From: Coprinus comatus
Taxonomy: Eukaryota; Basidiomycota; Agaricomycetes; Agaricales; Agaricaceae
Assembly: GCA_034638255.1 (NCBI GenBank)
Contig: JAWPGT010000009.1
Coordinates: 496,001 to 560,000 of the forward strand
Direction of reading: 5' to 3'
DNA length: 64,000 nt
This document shows, in pieces, positions 9,753-22,901 of the stretch. A program made the position numbers and the translations under genes. The first letter of the stretch is position 1; every line of letters begins with the position of its first letter. The notes under the pieces were generated by a model. It saw only the letters and a list, made by a program, of their open reading frames with translations, was not told where the DNA came from and did no database searches.

Positions 9753-12700
9753 TGCTCTTTTTGACAATAATTCGATCATTGGAATAATGAAGTACCATTT
9801 CCGAGACAAAAGAACGACTTGAAGTGACAAAAGAGGGAAATTAAAGTTGACGCAGACCTGTTGGTAGGAGGTTGGAAATTAATAGCTCTACTGTTATGAA
9901 CTTGAAGTAGTATAAAAGGAACCTTTCTACGCAGGCGCTCAGCAACTCATCTGAGGGTGGAGCCAGTTACAGGTGTTCTGGATCATAGCTGTTGGTTTCC
10001 ATGCCTGCCACGAATTTCTGATTCATGTAGTATCTGTTCGTGTTGATATAATCAAGTTTGAAGTACCATCCTACCAGGCTATTAAGAAATACCAGCATCA
10101 ACGGTCACATCATTACAGCTGTTTGCAGAACATAGGGCGCAGGCGCGTTTTTTCGCCAAAAATGGACATTTTTGATGATTTTGGACTTTTGGTCATCAAA
10201 TCGTAATTCTGCTATAACTCAGCAGCAACGCGTTATTACCGCGTACAAGCTATATATCTGTACACGCCTAAGTGAGGCAAATCCAATCATATAGATTTTG
10301 ATAGGAAATGAGGAGACTGACACACGTAAAAATGAATATCTTCATATTTGATGCATCAACAACAACCTACATCATGCGTGATTCATTACTCTATCTACTA
10401 CTTCTATCTGCACACAAAAATGCCTAGAAAGAAAAGCATAGTACCCCTACGACATCGATATTCAGATGATTATGCGCATGCATTTGCAAGAGCTTCCTGT
10501 GACATTTAGGCTTATTATAAAAGTAGCCGTGAAGGAGTCTAGCAGGTAACAGCTAGTACTAATTGGAAAACGAGGGTGGTTATAAAAATCTGAGCAGAAA
10601 GACTCATGGGAGTCACGGTCCTTGATGTAAAATTTGAAAACAGCATGATTATGATTGATTACCGACATTGTGATGTTATGCTAGCTCAGGAATAGAATAT
10701 ATGTAGTGTTAGGAAATAAAAAATATATTGTAGATGATTACGACCATCCTGCTCATTTTTCCAAACCATCAACTAAGTCTGGTGAGAAGGTCTAATATAG
10801 TAATGCATTGAACTTGGAAATTTCCGTCCGAGCTTTAATATTCCAAAACGGCTGACCCCTGAGGCCTTAGCACTAGTAACCCAGCCCTCGACATGATGGT
10901 AGTACCGAGTTGGACCATAGTGACAACGGTAAAGACCACCAAGATGCATCAATCAAATACATGATATATAATGTTCTACTCTACGACAAAAGCTATGAAA
11001 TCTGCTTACCCTCACAACAACCCCGCCCAGATTATATCTATTTATATATCAACTAGATAATCACTGCCCTCATTCTCACAACTTTTAATTATGACCCCTA
11101 TTTCGAAGTAACTCTAGTATGGTGCGTACGAGATACCGTTCTTCTTCAACTTTTCTCGATTCTTCTCTGAACTTAATCGTTATCATCATACTCTCCAAGA
11201 TAAAGACAACCCTCTCACAAATCACAACTTCTAATTACCCACAGCCTCAGCCCCTATTCGAGTGGTATTGGAACTCAAGGCTCATGCTGAATGATGTCGT
11301 ACTTCTCAATTTGCATCGTTCTTCTCTCGAGTCAACCGTGGTCCGCCGCATCAATAATCATTACAGGGAGTTGGCATTACAAGTCTCTTGCCAGTAGGGT
11401 TACTTACGAAAGATAGTAATTCACAGACAAAGCTCAACATTAATTGTAACACTAGTACCGAACATTCCTATTCCGAAAATCCCATTGACATTCAATGGCA
11501 TGTGGTCAAGAGAAGAGAACTTTATCGATGATGCACCAACATGAGAACTTTCCTTGGAACTTGGAAGGTCCTTTTTCATTCAATCTTGTCAGGCTTTCAT
11601 CATCATCAACCTTAAGCCATTCAAGTTCCTATTCTAAGAAGAACACGGACTTTCTACTCCTACAAGTGACTGAAACTGTGTACCCCAATAGTATAACATT
11701 ACCAATATTGGCAACAACAAATGACTTTCTGAAACTTCAAGGCTCATAGTAGGCAAATCATGATACATGCATATTTTTCTGCGAAGTCAACGGCGGAACC
11801 CAAATAAACCATAACCTAAATAAACCGTAACTTACTTGTAGGAGGTAGTACTACCCTCGTCCTAGCCGTAAGTCATATCTCCGGGTGCGGGTGGTGGCGA
11901 GGACAACCAACTCGTCGGACACCGTCGGCGATACCATGACTTACCCACTGGCATTATACACTCTCAAGTCAACACATACCCTTGAGTCAGTTTCAGCTTC
12001 AAATGCTAGTTTTATATACTATCATGATGACATCCCGCAATTCCATTGGATTTTACTTCCGGCGCCGATGATCGCTCGGTATTGCTTTTTTTATTTAATA
12101 ATACGACTTTGAGAATCCCATATCATTTTTTTCTATTTTTGAATTGAATATTTTGTTTTGACAACAGCCGCAATGACGACAACCCCATTCATTATTATAT
12201 ATTCAGAAAATTTGACTCAGGAACCTATATATATTGTCTGGAATATTCCGGTTCTTACAACGTGTACATGCTACATGTTCAGGTTCAAGCCACGCGTCGT
12301 AATCGTGGGTAAGTATCATGAATTGAACTGACATTGCAACAGATCTGTAACCAATGACCATGAAACAGTTCTGTTCAATCCAGGTACAGTGTACTTAAAT
12401 GTACAGCTTTGAAGATAAACATATATCCACAACTCAATTAAGTGCTCGCTAATGTTTAATGCTGTGAAACTAACCCAATATATACTTACTGACAACCCCA
12501 AATAGTACAAAAACATTAAATCGTTTATTGGAATACGTAGCTCGTTACTTCATAAAGCATAAAAAAGAGAAAGTACTACAAATAATTAAGATCATTAGAT
12601 GTAAAGCGTCGAAGAAAGTAATGTATGTGAGAAAATTAGGTTTCGTGAGAGGTGGAAGACGTGAAAATGTCGTATTATGCTTACGTTGTTGTTTTAATAA

Positions 12701-12905
12701 TATAATAAAAAAAAGAACAGACGTTGAATGTAAACGAGAATGATTAGTGAGAATGCATGCTGTGTTATGATGTGGATGAATGATGTCGTGAATCGGGAAA
12801 GGAATTAATGCAAAGATAAGGAATCGTGGCAAGAGACGTGAATGAAGCAAGAGGAGATAATGGTCATCAACAATAGGATTTTTAAATCCTTTCCCAATCC
12901 GAATT
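9753..12905. other. Gene-poor stretch, nothing supported
   Basis: About 3.1 kb with only short open frames lacking domains or splice-consistent extensions. There may be an old imperfect tandem duplication between about 11040-11160 and 11205-11340 (shared CACAACTT(T/C)TAATTA and GACCCCTATT-like words). No RNA gene is seen. Confidence 0.4.
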
Positions 12906-14129
12906 CTACGATGAAAACATTAGCTCCGTGTCTTCGAGAACAAGATGGAATGAACATACAATAATAGTTTTATATTCCGTAAGACTCTCAACTACCTTTA
13001 GCTCAACGCCGTTGACAGCGCAAGCCATCTTCAATGAACCCCAAAGTCGCAGCTTTTTACGAACACCCTCTTCCCATAAACAAACAACAAGGGATTGCAA
13101 ATTCTCCGAGTTCCTAACGAATTCGATAACGGGTGACAGTGCGGTATTCCTGTCGACGCAGATATACGTATTCTCGGGAGATGTCCGTGATCCTGAAAGA
13201 TGCTTAAATACCGCTGGGGACACGTTGGGTGTACGGAATCCGATCGAGCGAATGTTGGTACAGCGTTGGAAATATTTGAGTTCCGTCGAGGTCGCGCAAG
13301 AAGGCAATATCATTGATCGGAGATTTCCCCCATGAACAGTTGTTAAATGATCCAAAAGGCTTATGTTAGCATTCGAGTCAGCCAAACGTTCAAGATCTAA
13401 AGCTTCCAATGAATCCTTTGAACTGTTGAGGAGCCATGCGAGGAAATCGACTGAAGGGGATTGTTGGAAATTGACGCGCAGATGAGTAAGACTACATTCG
13501 GGATTTACAGAAGCTGGGACTAGTGGAGGGGTTCCAGCAAGGGAAAGCAACTTGACACCACGTAGAGCAGTAAGGATAGGAGTGAGCGATCCATTGTCAG
13601 AGGACCAGTTGCTGAGATGGAAGGAACTAATAGGAGCAGCGGCGACAGCTTCTATGAGGGTCGAACCATCGGAGCGCCGGAGCAACGGAGCGCCCGTATC
13701 GGCCCTAACGCCCGGACCAGCCAAGCCATATTCATCATTATGTTGGTCGTTCACCAAGTCATCCACCGACTCATTTCCGAACAGTGAAACATTGATGCTG
13801 TTCAGCCTGGGACACAGAGTAACGGTTGACGCGAGGTGTTGTTGGCAGAGACGACTGGGTTGGTTGTGGTCGAGGATTACACGGAGACTTTGAACAGCAT
13901 TGGCGAGTGAGGGTGACTGTTGGACAGCATAATCGAAGGAATTAAAGTCTTGTTCAGAGCGTAGGACAACGTTGGAAAAGAGGAGTTGTTGAGCGGGGAT
14001 GGACCATGAGTTACAGACGAGACTGCACGACCTAAGAAATTGTCGGTCGGGCTGGCCTCCAGTGGTGAGGTAGTCAGCCTCGAGGATAGTATGTACAAGT
14101 TCGAGAGGGAGAGAGGATACAAGAGACAT
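12906..14129 (-). CDS. F-box-like protein
   Basis: A 407-residue uninterrupted frame. The N-terminal SSLPLELVHTILEADYL plus FLRSCSLVCNSWSIPAQQLL is a fungal F-box-like domain (LP..l...Il....d...l..lslVck.W). The rest is a leucine-rich, degenerate LRR-like sequence (residues about 80-370: LCPRLNSINVSL, LRGVKLLSLAGTPPL, SLTHLRVNFQQSP, SLEALDLERLADSN). F-box proteins recruit substrates to SCF ubiquitin ligases through Skp1. Such genes are strongly expanded in Agaricomycetes, and most are uncharacterised. A TATA-like box lies at 14171-14178, 42 bp upstream of the ATG. The last about 30 residues diverge from the expected pattern, so an unrecognised 3' intron is possible. Confidence 0.8.
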   Translation of the reverse strand: MSLVSSLPLELVHTILEADYLTTGGQPDRQFLRSCSLVCNSWSIPAQQLLFSNVVLRSEQDFNSFDYAVQQSPSLANAVQSLRVILDHNQPSRLCQQHLASTVTLCPRLNSINVSLFGNESVDDLVNDQHNDEYGLAGPGVRADTGAPLLRRSDGSTLIEAVAAAPISSFHLSNWSSDNGSLTPILTALRGVKLLSLAGTPPLVPASVNPECSLTHLRVNFQQSPSVDFLAWLLNSSKDSLEALDLERLADSNANISLLDHLTTVHGGNLRSMILPSCATSTELKYFQRCTNIRSIGFRTPNVSPAVFKHLSGSRTSPENTYICVDRNTALSPVIEFVRNSENLQSLVVCLWEEGVRKKLRLWGSLKMACAVNGVELKVVESLTEYKTIIVCSFHLVLEDTELMFSS

Positions 14130-14170
14130 GAGGAGGAGAAGGATGGACCACCGTCATCCCGACGGGCCTT

Positions 14171-14178
14171 TTTATATA
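14171..14178 (-). promoter_or_regulatory. TATA box of the F-box gene
   Basis: TATATAAA on the minus strand, 42 bp before the start codon at 14129. Confidence 0.6.
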
Positions 14179-17100
14179 AATGACGATATAAATAGACGTA
14201 TAATGCGGTGAAACGGGGTCAAAAGGGGGAAGCAGGTAGAATGCAGACACAAAATATTGCTGTTATTGTTTCCTCGGACCTCGAGCCTTTGGTCTTCTCT
14301 TCTCATAACTGTATTCTGTATGACAGCACACCCTCTAACACATTGCAACCCAAGAGCTTAGCTTGAAGTATCTCTCGCGGCAGTCACCCGCCACATCCAA
14401 TTTACACACACAACATCCTTAGCCTAAAGTCAATCACACCTGCCTTGTAGTTCACCCCAATCTCTCTCTTCCAGACTGTACAAAACATAATCTTACGAGA
14501 TCTCCGCTCTTATGTGGTAGCCTCAATTAGTCCTCATTATAGCCGTGTCGTGCGAGTGAGCTTAAAGTAGTCCGTTGACTCGGAAGTAGAGAGCGTCTCT
14601 CCAAGTTCGGCAATCTCAATGTCCAGACCTTGGCAAGTCATAATATTTCCACATCCCCTCCGGCACGTTGTCCGACTCGTGTCATTACTTTTAACGTATA
14701 CTATGCTCCTATTTACCTCCCCTGCATTCTCCAACATGCAATTCATGGAGTTCATCTGAAGCCTGGGACACAGATCTCTCAATTATTTCCGTGGTAAATT
14801 CCCGTATGACAGACACGCCGGTTTCATTTGTTGCAATCATGATGCCATCCAAAAAAGGCTTTGGCCAATGATAGCGATTATTTTAATACTTTAAGATTGA
14901 CGGTGACGGGAGGTGCGGTGTAATAAAGATTGATGCGCTGTGAGGCTGGTCCACTGTCTCTCTCTGTTCGGGTTCGGCCCATCACGACTGCGAAAATATT
15001 TGACATTTATATGGCATGGACACACTAAATTGTGCTCCGCCGTGCACTAAGGAGGACATAAAGGTCAGTGCGTCGGCCATGCGGGTAATTACGTGACAAC
15101 GGACAATGGGATATATATAATCACCATCCATATCGGTATCGGTCTAATCCCTGAATCAAGTAAAAAGGGCCGTCCTAGGCCGGCGGGAAACCACGGATTT
15201 CCTGTATATTGATGGAAACCACCGTCATATATACATACCTAATTGATTCGTTCAGTCTACTGGCGTTGACTTGGTGTGAGTCAACCTATCAGGCAAAAAT
15301 CAGATAAGTATGAGCTCTTTAAAATATCAAATCGATTAATCACGATAAAGTATCGAAGGAAGATCCGTTGGATTTGACATCGCTAATGATGTAGGCTATC
15401 CTCTGGTCCAAGCATCTTGACACTAATACCGGAATAGTAGATTCTAATATGGAGAACATCGTCATACTAAATGTTGTTTTGTTTCGAAGAACAATAAGTT
15501 GGACAAGTGATAGTGTGGATCAGCATATGGAAATCCAAAACCAACTCCCACTCCAAAACCCAAACCCTACTACTACTACAAGTTCCGACTTTTTTTTCTT
15601 TTGTGTCTCTTAACCTATTCCCTCCCACATATACAATTCTACATTTCTCATCAATGTTAACCTGTTTTCCATTTCTTATCATATGTAGACAATCTTATCA
15701 CCGATAACCCTCTCGCCCTAAATTGAATATAAGCCAAGGTTTTCTGAAACGTACTTATGACAAGGTTGACAACAGAGATCCGCGTATGTACAATTTGCAT
15801 ATGGAGAAGAGATGGATATGATAAACGCATGGGTATTCATTCTACTATATACATGGAGACAAAGTAACCAGAGAAAAACAGAAAAAAAAAGATTCATCCA
15901 ACAATTTTCAACTCACAGAATATGAATATATTAATGATTTCAGAAACGAATAGAATTATCCCAACAGAAAAAGAAGCTTGTAATAAAGCATGTTTGAACT
16001 CTCATAATACTTAATAGTTCCTTCGTTAAGCTTCACTGTCATTGAAACAAAGCAAAGCCTGAGAAATCAAGAATCAAGAGTAATTCTGGAAAACAGGGGT
16101 AACCGTAGGGATGTGTGCTTCCCAGAACTTACACTCCCATCTCCAAGGAACGTTATAACGGGCCAGAATAACTCAAGACAATGGTTTTATCATCCCCATC
16201 TCGGCAACAATAGATGAATACATCCAATCAGCATTGTTTCTCTCATCCTGGAGTGCTGCCAAAGGGGCCAATCCCACTGACACGAACGTTTGAACAATGA
16301 TATATCAAGAACATTAACGTGTGTAGCCTACCTAACATATGACGGTATTGCACTGATGGTAGTCCCGACTCCCAAGCCACTCCGGAGTAAAAGTGGCTCT
16401 GTTACTCGTGTTTGAGTACAGGTTCGCACTGGGCTAGCATTTGACGACATCAAAACGTCTAATCAAATTAATCACAACTTTCAGGCTCCTATGAAGACGG
16501 GGGGGTCGGAATACTGCATACTGCGCATTGCCTGCGCGTGTATTTACATCATGCACGCACACGCACTGGGTAGTAAAGACACCGTCATTAACCAAGAACA
16601 TCTTTGAAATAAAAGAAACCTTCTACGTAGAAAAAACCAATTTCCATAGCCTTGGGTTCAAATTGTTGATGATAAGATGATAAAGGATATTAAAAATCGA
16701 AGCTCATTATAAACTTCGAAAGTACCTGTATTGTATACGCACCATTCGCAATACAAGAGATGCATAATGCATAATGGATGGTAGTGTGAAAAAGAAACGT
16801 TCAAAAAGAATAAGTACCTCCTTCCAAATTCATCCGATGTAATCGTAAAAGCGTGTAAAGTCTAAAAACAAAATCCCCGGCGGTGACTTGATTTCTGGGT
16901 TTTTATTATTATTAACTCATTGTGTTTCTTTTGAGAAGAGTCTGATGCAGAGAATGAGAATAAAAAGGCTCTTTCAGCTTCGGGCTCGTGCTTCGGGCTT
17001 CCCGAAACTCGAATAGTGGTTTTTTTGTACATGCGGTGGCGTTAAAATCAACGCAATAGGCTCGTTGAGGTCTATTTAACGCAAAAATATAATGAGCAGT

Positions 17101-17338
17101 TTCTTTCTGATGGCCGATACATAACCTTCACAGGCTGTCTGATTCCCATTATTACTTAAGTACCGTTGGATGGCTAGCGGTTGACGGTGAGTACAGTGCA
17201 AGTTCGGTGTTGGACGTTGAGGAGGTACTTGTTGGATAAACAATTACAAACACAGCTCACATTCCATTTCGAGATGGTGTTGAGCAAGTCACCACTACAC
17301 TGCAGTGTCCAACGACCACCATACCATCTTCAGCCTCT
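14179..17338. other. Gene-poor stretch, possible F-box relic
   Basis: About 3.1 kb without a supported gene. At 14537-14782 (minus) a short frame containing DLCPRLQMNSMNCMLE resembles the TLCPRLNSINVSLF segment of the neighbouring F-box protein and shares the DNA word GCCTGGGACACAGA, so it may be a decayed copy. The rest is AT-rich and featureless to the eye. Confidence 0.35.
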
Positions 17339-18771
17339 ATGTCATCTGCTGGACCTTCATCATCATCATCTACGCAAACCAACACCAATACCACTCTTTC
17401 TTCCGTTGTTTCCAATCTTGTTAGAGCCTCTATGGGAACATCACTTTCACCAACAGTAACAGATGAAGACCTGGACCGACACGTCGCAGAATTGATTCTC
17501 AAAGAAGCTAAGAAGAAAGCAGAGAAATATAATCAGCATGGTATACGTGCATATATTTCTAATAATCTGTGAGTTCAGATAATGGTTAATAACTTAATTA
17601 CCGAGTTGGAGCCTAATCAATCGGTATGGTTCCAAGACAGGATTCGAATGCTCCAAGGCCGAATAAGCGGTTCCTAACATCAATAATTCGAAGTACGGAT
17701 GACCATAACAAGGCTATACTTCGTGCACAAGCACAAGCTGCCGAGGAAATTAAACAAGCAAGAAGAGAGCAAGAGAAGAAGGAACGAAGGGCAAGAGCGG
17801 AGGAAGCTGTCCATGCCAGGAGGTCAAGTGAGAGGTACGGCCACTCACACTCGAGATCTTGGCGAGAAAAGGAGGGCGAACGCGAGGATGATTGGGACCG
17901 GTGGGATGGACGAAGTGCAAACCGTGAACAGGACAGGAAGAAAAGGGGTACTGGCAGCTGGGAACTTGCAGCAGAGAATGATGATATAACCGATAGGGAA
18001 GCTGGTAACTCAAGAACGCCGAGGTCCAGAAAGGAGAGAAGCAGAAGTAGGGATAGAGAAAGTAGGCGAGGGCATAGCAAGCGGAAAGAGGAGAGCGAAC
18101 GTGGCGACCAACGGGTGGACGACAAAGAGAAGAGACGACGTAGGCGAAGAAGTAGAAGCGCGTCACCGAAATGTAGCAAGGATAGTCGAGATGATAGGCA
18201 CAAACGACGACGAAGCTATAGTAGAGAACGGTCTGGGAGGAAAGGATCACCGAAACAGACATCCTCAAGTCAGGTATATGCACTCGATGAGCTTCAATCA
18301 GAAACTGATGTCAAGGAGGACGTCCGCAGTAAGAAAAGCCACAAATCTCGTCCACATTCTTTGAAACCGCGACATTCACGCAGCACGTCCCTTTCACCAG
18401 GGCCCTCACCTCCACCGAATCTCCCTTCGAAAATGGATAAATATTTCGAAGAAAGCTACGACCCTCGACTCGACGTTGGAAAAATGAGTACAACCCCTAA
18501 TGTTCCCAGTACAGGTTTGATTGACAACGCCGAGTTCGAAGGGTGGGATGCCATGCTGGAATTGATTAGGATCAGAAGGGAAGACAAAGAGGAAAAGAAG
18601 AGACTAGAAAAATTAGGTCTGGTTGATAAGAAGGACAAGAAGAGCAAAACAGGGACCTCCACTGTGGTACCGAGCGAACCTACTACGAGCATCTTAGACA
18701 TAGAATACAAGAAACGCGGAACAGTGAGAGAGTGGGATTTAGGCAAAGAGGGGGTGGACTTGTCATTTTGA
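17339..18771 (+). CDS. RS/charged-rich nuclear protein, NKAPD1-like N-terminal motif
   Basis: Exons 17339-17568 and 17637-18771 join in phase to 454 residues. A Ser/Thr-rich start leads into a helical segment (DEDLDRHVAELILKEAKKKA) and then DSNAPRPNKRFLTSIIRSTD followed by DHNKAILRAQAQAAEE. The RF-L..IIR.TD-HNK core resembles the N-terminus of animal NKAPD1 (LLRNVIRHTDAHNK), which is the basis of the comparison. Residues about 140-300 are a long Arg/Ser/Lys/Glu low-complexity stretch of the type found in splicing-associated proteins. The C-terminus is again ordered: MDKYFEESYDPRLDVGKM, then an Arg/Lys-Glu helix, and ILDIEYKKRGTVREWDLGKE. A nuclear, mRNA-processing role is inferred. The acceptor used (TTCCAAG) is weak, but it is the only one that restores the frame. 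Confidence 0.65.
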
Positions 18772-19897
18772 ATGTTTTTGTTATTATATTTTTATTGTAA
18801 TGGAAGTTGTTATTCTGCAAAGATGTTACTACGCTTAATGAAGAGTTATTTGACTTCCTTCGCTTGTCAGGCTACTTTTAAAGTAATTAACGGTTATTAC
18901 TCTGAACAAACTCTGCATCTTTAGGGTAACAAGGCACGTACAAGGTACGAAGTCGTTGGTTGACACGAACTAAAAATAGATGCACTACGAAACACCATAG
19001 ATATACATTATCTCAGGTATGATAGAGCGGTCCAAACTTCTCTACAAGCCACTGTTGTTGCTGATAATAAGAATGCAACATCAGTGATTCGAACTTGGAC
19101 CATAGTGTGATCGAATTATCGAATGGATACCATTCGAATCCCTTTGAAGGTTCCAACAAGCAAGCCATTTCCAATAAAAAATATCAGGTCCTATGTACAA
19201 TTTTATCAGTAAATCATTTCAATGGGTTGTCTTTAGTCCTTTGCATCGGCTTTCACAAAGCCTTCACAATCAACCACACCCTTGTTTTGTCTACGAGACG
19301 CCCAGCGCCCAGGCCCGACAATTTATATTCATAAGTTGCTCCAGGAAACCTCATGAGCCCCTCAAAATCCTTGGAATTGAAAGATCTTTTCAGTGAGACG
19401 ACAGGAATGAACGTCGTTATTTACTACTCTCTTCTGCACTTAAAATGCCTGCAGTTCTGTAGTTACAATGTACACAAGTAAATAAGCGCTTCCGGGAAAC
19501 GCAATATCAATGAGCCCCAACGTCGATGTGAAAGATCGGGCTTCTAAAGTTTTACTTTGTTAGAAGCTGCCCTTTGGTGCCCATTGTCAAACGTGGATAC
19601 TCCAGTTAAAATCCTCTAGTCGCCGTACAACTGCCCATTATGCATATGAAATAAACGGATTTAACAACGACAGAAAATATTTTACAGCAAGAACTCTTGA
19701 TGCACAATAACTTTGGAAAGTTGGGAGTGTCCTATTTCTATCTCGGCGAAATCAATTGGTTTGGCGCAATACAGTTTACAATAGTACATTAATACCTGTA
19801 ACGCAGTTTTATCAGAAGGGTCGTCAGGATAACACGCAGCAGTTTAAACTCACAAATTTAGTAGCACAAACTGAAAAATACTCTGGTGCTCCGGAGC
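18772..19897. other. Intergenic, no gene recognised
   Basis: About 1.1 kb between convergent genes. Short open frames only, with no domain. Confidence 0.4.
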
Positions 19898-20653
19898 CTA
19901 CTCTATCGAGATGGCTCCATCAATGAGATACAAAACTCCATTGGCAGCCTGGATTTATGTCAGAGAGTACAAATGAGTAATCAAGCAACGTATCCCACCT
20001 TCTTCATCCCAACAATATGTTGGCCATCCATCAGGGTGACACGGGTCCATTCAGGTCCTTTACCATCGTTCTTGGGTACAGGCGTGAATGAAATTGACTT
20101 TCCTGGCAGTAAAGTTGGATATTCCTGCGAATCGAGGGTGATAGGAGATTCCTAGGCAACGCTATGAGAAACTCGAAGACAGTTGTATTGTTCAATCGTC
20201 CTTACATTAATGATGTGTGCAGAGACCCAACGCTCGACGTTTGCCTTTGAGAGCTTGTCAAATTCTTCTTCTGATATTTCGACATCGCTTGTAATCGCAT
20301 TGGAACCTTGGCCTAAGTGACTTTATGGATATTTTAACGATGGGCGAACGTGAACAATGGGCAGAGACAACGTACGGCTTCTTGGCGAGAGCCATGACAG
20401 CCTTATTAGTTGGAACAAATGCAGTCAGCTTCATCTTTTCATCGCTAAAAAGCTGGCTCATTTCGAGTTCGCGGGCATAGGAGTAGAAAATGGAGGCCGA
20501 TGATTCGAGGGTGAGCAGATCAGACAGCAAAGGCTGAGCATGGATCTTGGGCGTGAATAGGTCGTCGCTAGTGGACATTACCACTTGTTCACCGTTATAT
20601 GCAGATACTGAAGCTATGAATGGAACGAATAAGAGAGAAAGGGATAGCCTCAT
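19898..20653 (-). CDS. Secreted FAS1 (fasciclin) domain protein
   Basis: Four exons (20376-20653, 20206-20320, 19999-20151, 19898-19948) total 597 nt, 198 residues. A signal peptide (MRLSLSLLFVPFIASVSA) is followed by one FAS1 domain: LLSDLLTLESSASIFYSYAR, the H1-like MKLTAFVPTNKAVMALA, then NVERWVSAHII, and the terminal H2 motif NGVLYLIDGAISIE. A 55-nt first intron with GTACGT donor and AAAG acceptor is needed to keep the frame. Single-FAS1 secreted proteins are cell-surface or vacuolar adhesion-type proteins; fungal ones are poorly characterised. No GPI signal is present. The start at 20653 is preferred over an upstream in-frame Met because it begins the signal peptide. Divergent from the aldo-keto reductase gene. 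Confidence 0.85.
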
Positions 20654-21176
20654 GGTGGAGTATGCGAAGCAAAGTGCTTGGGAGTACTGGTACCCCAAAG
20701 CGGTTAATACTCGGCAACTTCCGATCATTTACCAGAATAATGTTGGTGTCTGTTCAATGCTTTCAACAACGTTCTACGTTCCACGTCCAGCTTAACTTAT
20801 ATTTCCAACGACCAAACACTGCGCGCAAGGATAAGTGTCAGTGTTGGGCTTCATTTTTGCAACATGCAATCATCAGAAGCAAGAATAATCGCAAGTCACA
20901 TAAGACTTCATGGTAATAATATGAAGGCTTAGTCGACTACCAAACCTTAACCGATAGCAACCCCTAACATACACCGGTAAAATTCACCAAAAATCTTACT
21001 TATGGGTCTATGCTGATAATTTGTTTTATTGAAAGGGGAAAGGATTAGTCAACTTTGTATTGAGTTGCGAAATTCGTCATATCGTCATAATCTTATCAAC
21101 CCCGAAAGATCTCCGCAAAAAAGATATATAAGCGAGGCCCGGGTCTCTCTGCTTTGTACTACAACCCAACATCACA
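20654..21176. promoter_or_regulatory. Shared upstream region of FAS1 gene and aldo-keto reductase
   Basis: This 523-bp region lies between divergent starts. A TATATAAG box at 21125-21132 sits 52 bp before the reductase ATG. No box is obvious for the FAS1 gene. Confidence 0.5.
21125..21132 (+). promoter_or_regulatory. TATA box of the first aldo-keto reductase gene
   Basis: TATATAAG, 52 bp upstream of the ATG at 21177. Confidence 0.6.
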
Positions 21177-22901
21177 ATGGCTCAAGATAATACTGTACAG
21201 AGGGAATTTGATCCAAAGGACATGCCCTTCCGTAAACTTGGTCCCAGTGGCCTTCGTGTTCCCTTGTTTTCCCTTGGTGGATGTAAGTGTAATTACACAA
21301 AGCGTGCAACTGTCCCCTGAACGTATTCTAGGGCTTACGTTGGGAGGAAGCGTCGTTGGCGATCCAGTTAAGGCATGTGATAATATTCATCGTACCGTCA
21401 ACCGATTGCGTATAACGAACTGAATAGGACATCATCCAAACGGCTTTTGAGAATGGCATCAACATGATTGATACAGCTGAAAGCTACTCCAAAGGACAAA
21501 GTGAACTCGAGATGTAGGTATAATATATTAAAGATTGCAAGACACAGCGGATTCACATATTATCTAGTGGTCGTGTTATCAGAGAGCTAGGGATTCGTCG
21601 TAGCGACCTTGTTGTAACCACCAAAATCTACTTTGGCACTCGAAATGGACCCAACGATACTGGCCTTTCACGAAAGCAGTATGTTTCTTTGAAAGGCTTG
21701 GTTACACCGTAAAACTGAGATAAATACGCAGTATCATTGAAGGCACCAAGGAATCCTTACAACGTCTTGGGTTAGAATACGTGGACGTAATTTTTGCTCA
21801 TCGCCATGATAAGAGTGGTATGTTCTTTTGTGGTGTTTGCATAAATAGACGGATATGCTAACTCTTCTGTCAGTCCCTATGGAAGAAATCGTGCGCGCCT
21901 TCAACTGGGTCATCGAAAAGGGCTGGGTGGGTTATAATCATCTTTATTATTATACTCCCTAATTTGTTTTTACTCCTTCCAGGCTTTTTATTGGGCCACC
22001 TCCGAGTGGAGTGCAAAGGAGATTGAAGAAGCTCATTGTAAGTGTACGCGGCCCTTAGGTTGTCACCATTCCTCATCTTCTTTTTAGATATCGCGGAAAA
22101 GCTTAATCTCATAGGACCCATTGCTGAACAATGCCAACACCAGTAAGCCAAACTTTGGAACACATATACTCGTATACTCGTTGCTAACAGAGTCTAGCAT
22201 GTTCCATCGTGAACGACCAGAAAAAGAATATGAGTGAGAAATTATGATACCGTCAAAGTATTCTCCCTCTTAAGATTTCTTCTAGGCCACTGTACCAGAA
22301 GTATGGTTTGGGTACCACGACCTGGTCGTCCCTTGCTGGTGGTCTTCTCACCGGAAAGGTAGATCAGCTAATATTTGTACAATAGCATCGACGTACTGAT
22401 ATAAATATTTCTAGTATAATGATGGTATTCCGGAGAACACACGATACGCAACCCACCCACAATTCTACACCAATGTCCTCCAAACTCTGGATGAAGGAGA
22501 AGGAAAGGAAAGGATTCGCAAAGTTCGTGAACTGACGAAACTCGCGGAAGGTAAAATTATATGGCTTTCTTTCATTACAGCCCTCTCACCATAACATGAT
22601 CTAGGACTGGGTACCACAGTCACCGCCTTGGCACTGGCATGGGTGGCAAAGAACCACAACACGTCTACTGTTATTCTTGGTGTTTCCAGCACAGAGCAAT
22701 TATTGAAGAATCTCGAGGCTGTCAAAGTGCTGTCCAAACTTACTTCTGAAGTTCAGGAAACAATCGAACAGATCCTTCAAAACAAGCCGACGACGGAGGT
22801 AAACTTATGATGTTCTAATTCTGGATATAGAACCTGCTCTTACGATAATTTAGGCGGTTGTGGCGAGGCCAGCTTTAGATCAATTCGGACGAGCTCTTTA
22901 A
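21177..22901 (+). CDS. Aldo-keto reductase, voltage-gated K+ channel beta-subunit type
   Basis: About twelve exons encode roughly 345 residues. It begins MPFRKLGPSGLRVPLFSLGG and WLTLGGSVVGDPVK, typical of the AKR6/Kv-beta-like branch. Catalytic tetrad candidates are Asp and Tyr in NMIDTAESYSKG, Lys in VVTTKIYFG and the His-containing FAHRHD. The NADPH-binding C-terminal part contains GLLTGKYNDGIPE and STVILGVSSTEQLLKNLEAV. In fungi these soluble enzymes reduce aldehydes and ketones; a channel partner is not expected. The intron after GDPVK uses a GC donor (21373-21374) with a normal acceptor at 21427. The paralogue 300 bp downstream has GT at the same place. A TATA box at 21125-21132 is well placed. 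Confidence 0.9.

Noticed and set aside
11119..11397. 92-residue plus-strand frame
   Set aside because: Lies in an imperfect tandem duplication and shows no coding-like conservation between the copies.
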